A DNA stretch of 64,000 nucleotides from JBMNFB01 sp050949085 (GTDB lineage Bacteria; Bacillota; UBA994; UBA5500): positions 496,001-560,000 of the forward strand of contig JBMNFB010000001.1 in the NCBI GenBank assembly GCA_050949085.1, in the 5' to 3' direction. Position 1 is the stretch's first letter, and every line of letters starts with the position of its first letter. Below, piece by piece: positions 58,771 through 64,000 of this stretch. The translations under genes were made by a program, and so were the position numbers. The notes beneath the pieces were generated by a model that saw nothing but the letters and a program-made list of their open reading frames with translations, had not been told where the DNA came from and did no database searches.

Positions 58771-60143
58771 TTCGCACCTCCGATAATCACATTTTGGATG
58801 CGAATGTGAGGGCAGATGCCGCTGGTGGGTAGTGGCATTTGACCTGCCTTACCGCAACCTCCGGCGCCATCCCGACCTTTGACTTCCCGGCCGATCATGT
58901 CGATGTTCTGCAGCGTGGTAAAGACGTTGCCCATCAACTTGACATCCTTGACCAGTTCCGCCAGCTTGCCGTTGCGGATCATATACCCATGGCTAGCGTT
59001 AAACGTGAACATCTCGCCATTCGTCTGACCGCCTCCGCTGCCGACAGCATAGACGCCCAGCTCGATATCCTTGATCATGTCTTCAAACGTGGAGTCGCCC
59101 GGAGCGATGGATGTGTTCCGCATCCTCGGAATAGGCGGGAACGCATAGGTAAGGGCACGAGCGCTACCAGTTGGCTTCTCGCCCATAATGCCGGCCGTCT
59201 CGCGGGAATGAAGTCGTCCCACCAGGATACCGTCCTTAATCAGATATGTACGTTCAGTTGCCACACCTTCATCATCGTAGCGGAGCGCACCGCGATTCTG
59301 GAAATACTCGCCCGTATCATAGATGGTGAGGATGTCCCTCCCCAGACGCCGCCCCAAAGTCATCGCTCGAGCCAGATCGGGGTTCTTGTAGACGTTATCC
59401 GCCTCGCTGAGGTGACCAAAGGCCTCGTGCACAAACAATCCGGCCAGCGCTGGGTCACAAACGGTTGTATAGACGCCCGCCTTGATCTGTGGCGCATCCA
59501 GCAGATCAACGGCCAGTTGACAGGCCTCGAGCAGGTCTTCGTCGGCTGCCAGCATGCAGTCAAAGCCGATGGAGCTGCCGCGACCGATTGCCTTAGAAAC
59601 AGTAGTGGAGCCCCTGCGCGCGGTGGCAGAAAGGCTTGAACCGATGTCCACTTTCTCCTGTTTGATGAACGTGCCTTCCGTGTTCGCAAAACACAGCGTC
59701 GTGAATTTCTCGTTGTAAACGATGTTCGCCGCGGTGATGCTCGGGTGGAAGTCCAGGATCAGGTCCTTGTAGCGGCTAAGAATCCGCACTTTCTCCCCCA
59801 ATGGGATCGCTCGCGGATCCAGTGTGAACTCTGGGGTAAACTCATCCTCCACCACCGGCACCTCGGCCAGCCGGCTCACGCCCCCTTGCAGTTCTCCGGC
59901 AAATCGCGCCTGTTCGCAAGCGGCGGCTACAGTGTCCTGCAGATCTGCCAGGTCGTTGAACGAAGCAACGCCCCATCCCCCGTTGTGCAACGCTCGTACG
60001 TTTCCGCCGTACTGGATGCTCTTGTTGATCCGGTCGAGGCCGCGTCCCTGGAACACGATGGAAAGGACATCGCTCTCCTCAAAACGTACCTCGCAGTAGT
60101 CCACTTCCAGCCCGCGCAGGGCCGAACGCAGTACGTCTTTCAC
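58767..60143 (-). CDS. TldD-type metalloprotease subunit (pair A)
   Basis: The 458-residue protein carries the zinc motif HEAFGH and the C-terminal CGKAGQMPLPTSG, typical of TldD. With its TldE partner it should degrade unstructured or modified peptides inside the complex cavity. GTG 60143 is the likely start because AAGGAGG lies 9 bases upstream; an ATG 21 bases earlier overlaps that site. Divergent from pair B. Confidence 0.9.
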   Translation of the reverse strand: MKDVLRSALRGLEVDYCEVRFEESDVLSIVFQGRGLDRINKSIQYGGNVRALHNGGWGVASFNDLADLQDTVAAACEQARFAGELQGGVSRLAEVPVVEDEFTPEFTLDPRAIPLGEKVRILSRYKDLILDFHPSITAANIVYNEKFTTLCFANTEGTFIKQEKVDIGSSLSATARRGSTTVSKAIGRGSSIGFDCMLAADEDLLEACQLAVDLLDAPQIKAGVYTTVCDPALAGLFVHEAFGHLSEADNVYKNPDLARAMTLGRRLGRDILTIYDTGEYFQNRGALRYDDEGVATERTYLIKDGILVGRLHSRETAGIMGEKPTGSARALTYAFPPIPRMRNTSIAPGDSTFEDMIKDIELGVYAVGSGGGQTNGEMFTFNASHGYMIRNGKLAELVKDVKLMGNVFTTLQNIDMIGREVKGRDGAGGCGKAGQMPLPTSGICPHIRIQNVIIGGAK

Positions 60144-60293
60144 CCATTGATTCCTCCTTTTCATGCATATCAGTATTCTAATTGGTCATGCCCGTTCAGA
60201 ATCCTGCTGGTTATCAGAAAAACCGGTCAGCCGGGCTTTTTGACTCGAAAAGTTTTCGGTGCAGAAAGCAGGTATCTTGCCAACTGCAGCCAA

Positions 60294-60299
60294 TATAAT
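60294..60299 (+). promoter_or_regulatory. Possible -10 element for pair B
   Basis: A perfect TATAAT lies 40 bases upstream of the start, without a recognisable -35 at 17 bases (GGTATC). Confidence 0.4.
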
Positions 60300-60338
60300 G
60301 CTTAAGGGTGCAAATTGTTTTATAAGGGGGTAGATGAC

Positions 60339-61790
60339 TTGAAAGAACAGATGCAGAGGGTCTTGCAGATGCTCAAAGACAGACATGCTGTGGATTATGC
60401 GGACATACGTATCCATGACATCATGTCTGAGAGTCTCGCGACTGAAAACCAGCATGTGCAAAGCCTGTCAACCAACCGAACGCGCGGGTACGGCATCCGG
60501 GTTTACGTCAACGGCTCCATGGGCTTTGCCGGCTCGCAGGACTTCGAGCGGATGGAGCAGACCGCACTACAGGCTCTGGAGATCGCCAGAGCCAGCCAGC
60601 TGGTGCAGCGTCGCCCACTGCGGTTGGCTGAAAAAGAGGCTGTAGTGGACAGTTACCAGACGCCGATCGAGATCGACCCGTTTACGGTCCCGAAACAGCA
60701 GAAACTCGACTTGTTGTTCCGGGCTGAGCAAGTAATGCGGGACACGGCTCCTCAGCTGTTCAAGACCAAGGGCAACCTCTCATTCCGAAAGGAAGAAAAG
60801 ATCTTTGCCGATACGGACGGTTCCTTCATCACGCAGACCCTGTACGAGTCGGGTGGCGGCATTGAGGCGGTGGCAGTCGGCAAAGGTGATATTCAGACCC
60901 GCAGCTATCCCAACTCTGCCCGCGGTAATTTCGCCACTGCCGGGTGGGAATATGTCGAGAAAATGCAACTGGTTGAGAACGCAGCCCGCATCGCTCGAGA
61001 GGCGATGGCCCTGCTCGAGGCCGAGGTCTGCCCTTCCGGATACTTCGACCTGGTGATCGAGCCTTCCCAATTGACTTTGCAGATCCATGAGAGTATCGGC
61101 CATGCTATCGAGCTTGATCGAGTCTTCGGCTATGAGGCTGGATACGCTGGCACCAGTTTTCTCGAGCCTGCGATGGCCAACAAGTTCCGCTATGGATCGG
61201 AGCATGTAAACATAGTCGCCGATGCCACCGTTCCTGGAGGACTTGGCACCTTTGGCTATGATGACGAAGGGGTTAAGGCACAGCGGGTGCCGATCATCAC
61301 CAAGGGAGTCTTTGAGAACTTCATCAGTTCTCGCGATACTGCCTCGGTATTGGGCCAGGTCTCCAATGGCACCGCTCGCGCTGACGGCTGGGCCCGGATT
61401 CCCATCGTCCGCATGTCCAACATCAACCTGCTGCCGGGAGAATATGAACTTGATGAGCTGATTGCAGGTGTTGAGGACGGCTTGCTGCTCTCCGTCAATA
61501 AGAGTTGGAGTATCGACGACAAACGCCTCAACTTCCAGTTTGCCTGCGAGATTGCTTACGAGATCAAGGATGGGCAGCTGACCGGCAAGATCTATAAGAA
61601 CCCGATCTATACCGGTATCACACCCGAGTTCTGGGGTTCTTGCGACGGTGTGGCCAATGAGAAGTACTGGGCCATGTATGGAACGCCTAACTGTGGCAAG
61701 GGCGAGCCCGGGCAGGTCGCCCATGTCGGCCACGGATCGGCTCACGCTCGTTTCAGAAACGTGAAGGTAGGTGTAGCTGATGTTAAGTAA
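60339..61790 (+). CDS. TldD-type metalloprotease subunit (pair B)
   Basis: The 483-residue paralogue has the zinc motif HESIGH and the C-terminal cysteine segment NCGKGEPGQVAHVGHGSAHARF. It is diverged from the pair A TldD, so it is not a recent copy. TTG 60339 follows AAGGGGG by 8 bases. It overlaps the TldE-like gene by 11 bases. Confidence 0.88.
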   Translation: MKEQMQRVLQMLKDRHAVDYADIRIHDIMSESLATENQHVQSLSTNRTRGYGIRVYVNGSMGFAGSQDFERMEQTALQALEIARASQLVQRRPLRLAEKEAVVDSYQTPIEIDPFTVPKQQKLDLLFRAEQVMRDTAPQLFKTKGNLSFRKEEKIFADTDGSFITQTLYESGGGIEAVAVGKGDIQTRSYPNSARGNFATAGWEYVEKMQLVENAARIAREAMALLEAEVCPSGYFDLVIEPSQLTLQIHESIGHAIELDRVFGYEAGYAGTSFLEPAMANKFRYGSEHVNIVADATVPGGLGTFGYDDEGVKAQRVPIITKGVFENFISSRDTASVLGQVSNGTARADGWARIPIVRMSNINLLPGEYELDELIAGVEDGLLLSVNKSWSIDDKRLNFQFACEIAYEIKDGQLTGKIYKNPIYTGITPEFWGSCDGVANEKYWAMYGTPNCGKGEPGQVAHVGHGSAHARFRNVKVGVADVK

Positions 61791-63105
61791 AGAGCAAGCC
61801 TATGCGATCATCGACTTTGTGGTAGCAGAGTCAGCCGGCTACGATGCCAAGGTGATGGTTCAGTCGTCTGCCACCGGGTTGACCCGCTTCGCCAACTCTG
61901 AGATCCATCAGAACGTCTTTGAGGATAGCACCACCGTAGGTATCACCCTCACTCAGGGGCGGAGACGGAGCGATGTTCGAACTGGCCTGTATGATGAGGC
62001 AGCCTTGCGAGCCGCCGTGGCCGAAGCTATCCAAAACCTGGCGCTGCTGCCGGAGGGCGAAGAGCAATCGCCCTTGGTGGACGCCCCGGCGGAAATCGCC
62101 GCTGATGAGTTTTCATCTGATTTGGAGCGGCAGTATGATGTCGTAGCTCGTGCTCGGCTGGTTAAAGAGTGCCTGGATCTGCTGGGGCCAGACTACAAAG
62201 CCTTCGGTGCGCTGACGTATGGAGTGACCCAGCTGGTCCTGGGCAACTCGACTGGCATTAAGCGCTATGTACGCAGCAACAATGTGAGCTTCTCCGCCCT
62301 GGTCTCCAGCGATGATGGCGGTTCAGGCTATGCTGTTGCCAGCGGGAGTGCGCCAGACAAGATCGAGATTCTGCCAGCGTTCAGGACCGCTTACGAGAAG
62401 GCCCGCTTGAACACGAATCCGCTGGATATCGAGCCGGGCGCCTATACCGTCATCCTGGAACCGTTGGCGGTGGCCGACCTTCTCCGCTACCTGTCCTTTG
62501 GTGGCTTCAGTGGCAAGGGCATCCAGAATCAGACCAGCTTCCTGACCGGGCGCCTGGGCAGCAAGGTCTTTGACGAGAAGCTGACGATGATCGATGATCA
62601 TACCCATGAGCATACGCGGACTCTCCCCTTCGACTTTGAGGGGACTCCTCGCCAAACGATTACGCTGGTCGAGAACGGCGTGGCCAAAGCCGTAGTTCAC
62701 GACACGGCCAGCGCCAGGAAAGCCGGCACCCAGTCGACTGGACACTCAATGAACATGCCGGCCTTCGGCGGCATTCCGCTGCATTTGGTCGTCGCGCCAG
62801 GCGAAAAGACCCTTAAGGAGATCATCGAGTCCAGCGATGACGCGTTGCTCGTCACGCGTTTCCACTACATGAACCCGGTCAATCCGCGCCAGGCCCAGCT
62901 CACTGGCCTTACCCGGGATGGCTTTTTCAAGGTGGAGAACGGACGAATCGTTGCGGCCCTCAAGAACATGCGCTTTACTGAGAGCATGTTGCAGGCGATG
63001 AATGACATCGCCGCGATATCCAGTGATCGGCAACAGGTTGGCGGGTATTACGTACCCGCCATGAAGATCCGTAATTTCCATTTCACCGGCAAAGCCAGCC
63101 TCTAG
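61780..63105 (+). CDS. TldE/PmbA-type peptidase subunit (pair B)
   Basis: The 441-residue TldE-like partner has the segments SSATGLTRFANSEIHQNV, LPFDFEGTPRQTITLVENGVAKAV and NPRQAQLTGLTRDGFFKVENGRIVAAL, and no HExxxH. The ribosome binding site is AGGTAGGTG inside the tldD gene. A terminator follows. Confidence 0.88.
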   Translation: MLSKEQAYAIIDFVVAESAGYDAKVMVQSSATGLTRFANSEIHQNVFEDSTTVGITLTQGRRRSDVRTGLYDEAALRAAVAEAIQNLALLPEGEEQSPLVDAPAEIAADEFSSDLERQYDVVARARLVKECLDLLGPDYKAFGALTYGVTQLVLGNSTGIKRYVRSNNVSFSALVSSDDGGSGYAVASGSAPDKIEILPAFRTAYEKARLNTNPLDIEPGAYTVILEPLAVADLLRYLSFGGFSGKGIQNQTSFLTGRLGSKVFDEKLTMIDDHTHEHTRTLPFDFEGTPRQTITLVENGVAKAVVHDTASARKAGTQSTGHSMNMPAFGGIPLHLVVAPGEKTLKEIIESSDDALLVTRFHYMNPVNPRQAQLTGLTRDGFFKVENGRIVAALKNMRFTESMLQAMNDIAAISSDRQQVGGYYVPAMKIRNFHFTGKASL

Positions 63106-63117
63106 GGCGGGAGACGA

Positions 63118-63152
63118 AAGCCCCGCAGCGATCTTGCTGCGGGGCTTCGATT
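63118..63152. terminator. Bidirectional terminator after pair B
   Basis: A perfect 12-bp stem (AAGCCCCGCAGC with GCTGCGGGGCTT) with a 6-base loop is followed by CGATTT. It also faces the convergent minus-strand gene. Confidence 0.8.
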
Positions 63153-63187
63153 TGCCAGCACCGATTTCTTGTAGAACCCGACATGGG

Positions 63188-63673
63188 TTACTCCTCTGCC
63201 GACCAACGGCAGTACTCCTGATAGCGAAAGTCTTCCGCAGTATCACTGCGGCGCACGATCATCGGGCGCGACCGGACCGAATCATAGCGCAGCGCATGGT
63301 GAATCCTCACTCTGCCTTCCGGTCCCCCATCCAACCAGGTTTCCACCATTATCTCATGATTTTTCCTGGCAACAACCCGAACCTCTTTCACGTCTAATGA
63401 CACAGGCGGCACATCATAGAGGATGACGTAAAGTCCATCTGGCCGTTGGACGAGCGGCAGACTACAGAGCATGATACTGGACAACCGCGAACCCCACCAG
63501 CGGCGAAAATAGTTGTAGATCTTGCGACGTGTACCGAACCGAGCTGGCAGCCGACCGAGCGGGGCGCCATCGCGATGGTGCCATCCGGTCTTACGGGCTG
63601 AATCAAAAACACAGAGCCAAGCCCGCTCTGCCTCGGTAATGAAGCACCTCCACGTATCGGCTACTTGTGACAC
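63188..63673 (-). CDS. Protein of unknown function
   Basis: I do not recognise this 161-residue protein. It is basic and Trp/Arg-rich in its first half (YNYFRRWWGSRL) and has a beta-rich second half (GLYVILYDVPPVSLDVKEVRVVARK). There is no signal peptide. GTG 63673 lies 8 bases after AAAGGAGG, which makes the longer upstream frame unlikely. Monocistronic. Confidence 0.6.
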   Translation of the reverse strand: MSQVADTWRCFITEAERAWLCVFDSARKTGWHHRDGAPLGRLPARFGTRRKIYNYFRRWWGSRLSSIMLCSLPLVQRPDGLYVILYDVPPVSLDVKEVRVVARKNHEIMVETWLDGGPEGRVRIHHALRYDSVRSRPMIVRRSDTAEDFRYQEYCRWSAEE

Positions 63674-63782
63674 CGCCTGCACCTCCTTTCCCCATTCTAT
63701 TCTACGGGCCTGGTAACAGTGATTCGCATCGAGGGAGCAGAGCTGCAGTTGATTACTTCCACTACTTAGGCCGATTGACATC

Positions 63783-63791
63783 TGTTATAAT
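63783..63791 (+). promoter_or_regulatory. Extended -10 promoter for the last gene
   Basis: TGTTATAAT is a perfect extended -10, 27 bases upstream of the start codon. No good -35 is visible at 17 bases. Confidence 0.6.
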
Positions 63792-63818
63792 GATGGTGAT
63801 CCTAGAAAGGGTGCAGAG

Positions 63819-64000
63819 ATGAAAAAAATAAGTATCAGCATAATCGTGTTGTTACTTGTTCTCAGTTCAGGCTTGCTTTTTGGTTACCTGCAAATGCGCA
63901 ATGCAGCGCAAGCAGCCATGCTGCAGAATGAGGAGCTAGAGGCTGAAAAGGAAGACTTGCTGAGGCGATTGAATGAGGCTGAACAACAAGTCGATGACTT
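63819..64000 (+). CDS. Membrane-anchored coiled-coil protein (3' truncated by window)
   Basis: The first 60 residues show a short basic start, one hydrophobic segment (ISIIVLLLVLSSGLLFGYL) and then a charged heptad-rich region (LQNEELEAEKEDLLRRLNEAEQQ), typical of a signal anchor plus coiled coil. A peptidase or cell-division protein could follow, but the gene leaves the window. GAAAGGGTG precedes the ATG. Confidence 0.75.
   Translation, partial: MKKISISIIVLLLVLSSGLLFGYLQMRNAAQAAMLQNEELEAEKEDLLRRLNEAEQQVDD

Noticed and set aside
1..64000. CRISPR array, prophage or insertion sequence
   Set aside because: No repeat-spacer pattern, phage structural genes or transposases were found on either strand.

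Overview
The window looks like a chromosomal segment of an endospore-forming, probably anaerobic member of the Firmicutes (Bacillota), closer to Clostridia than to Bacillus. The reasons are spoIVA, spoVK, a SigH-type sigma factor, two CotF-type coat proteins and a YhcN/YlaJ-type lipoprotein; strong AGGAGG ribosome binding sites with many TTG and GTG starts; and a tungsten-type aldehyde ferredoxin oxidoreductase. Gene order is Firmicutes-like: der-gpsA-spoIVA, lexA divergent from a yneA-type gene, and spoVK-hfq-miaA-mutL-mutS. I cannot name a genus. No insertion sequence, prophage or CRISPR array was found.

Layout. 1-5.0 kb: 3' end of der, gpsA, spoIVA, tRNA-Pro(GGG), speD, and a seven-gene tRNA operon on the minus strand. 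5-9.4 kb: sigH-like gene, a zinc-ribbon protein with an unknown partner, and a three-gene NHEJ operon (Ku, ligase, polymerase). 9.6-13.7 kb: mtnA, a GH2 glycosidase and a DUF4438 protein, all overlapping. 14-16.7 kb: an unknown gene, a lipoprotein, surE and small genes. 17-20 kb: three overlapping M42 aminopeptidases. 20.3-24.7 kb: CtpA protease, membrane protein, plsY, DUF445, acetyltransferase. 25-28.6 kb: tRNA-Trp, coaX, CotF-like pair, degenerate histidine phosphatase, AspT-like transporter. 28.6-29.6 kb: about 1 kb with no convincing gene but with a strong inverted repeat. 29.6-35.7 kb: ECF sigma factor, AlkZ/YcaQ-like protein, D-aminoacylase, M20 peptidase, HD protein.

35.8-39.9 kb is a DNA-damage neighbourhood: YneB-like resolvase, M28 lipoprotein, YneA-like LysM division inhibitor and LexA, with two LexA boxes in the divergent promoter region, followed by a HEPN-MNT pair. 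39.9-53.2 kb is a long minus-strand block. In transcription order it is mutS, mutL, miaA, hfq, spoVK, a small GTPase, a duplicated Asp-rich membrane protein, a tiny CxxC membrane protein, a MoaD-like protein, AOR, hflX and a methionine gamma-lyase-like gene. 53.2-57.3 kb holds a mini-gene, a long hairpin, an HD protein and UPF0182. 57.5-63.1 kb carries two divergent TldD/TldE pairs. The window ends in a truncated membrane-anchored coiled-coil gene.

Most genes are housekeeping, repair, peptide turnover or sporulation. The least explained parts are the GTPase / Asp-rich / CxxC cluster beside spoVK, the structured non-coding stretches at 28.9 and 53.5 kb, the Ku mRNA leader hairpin, and several proteins that keep a fold but have lost a key residue.
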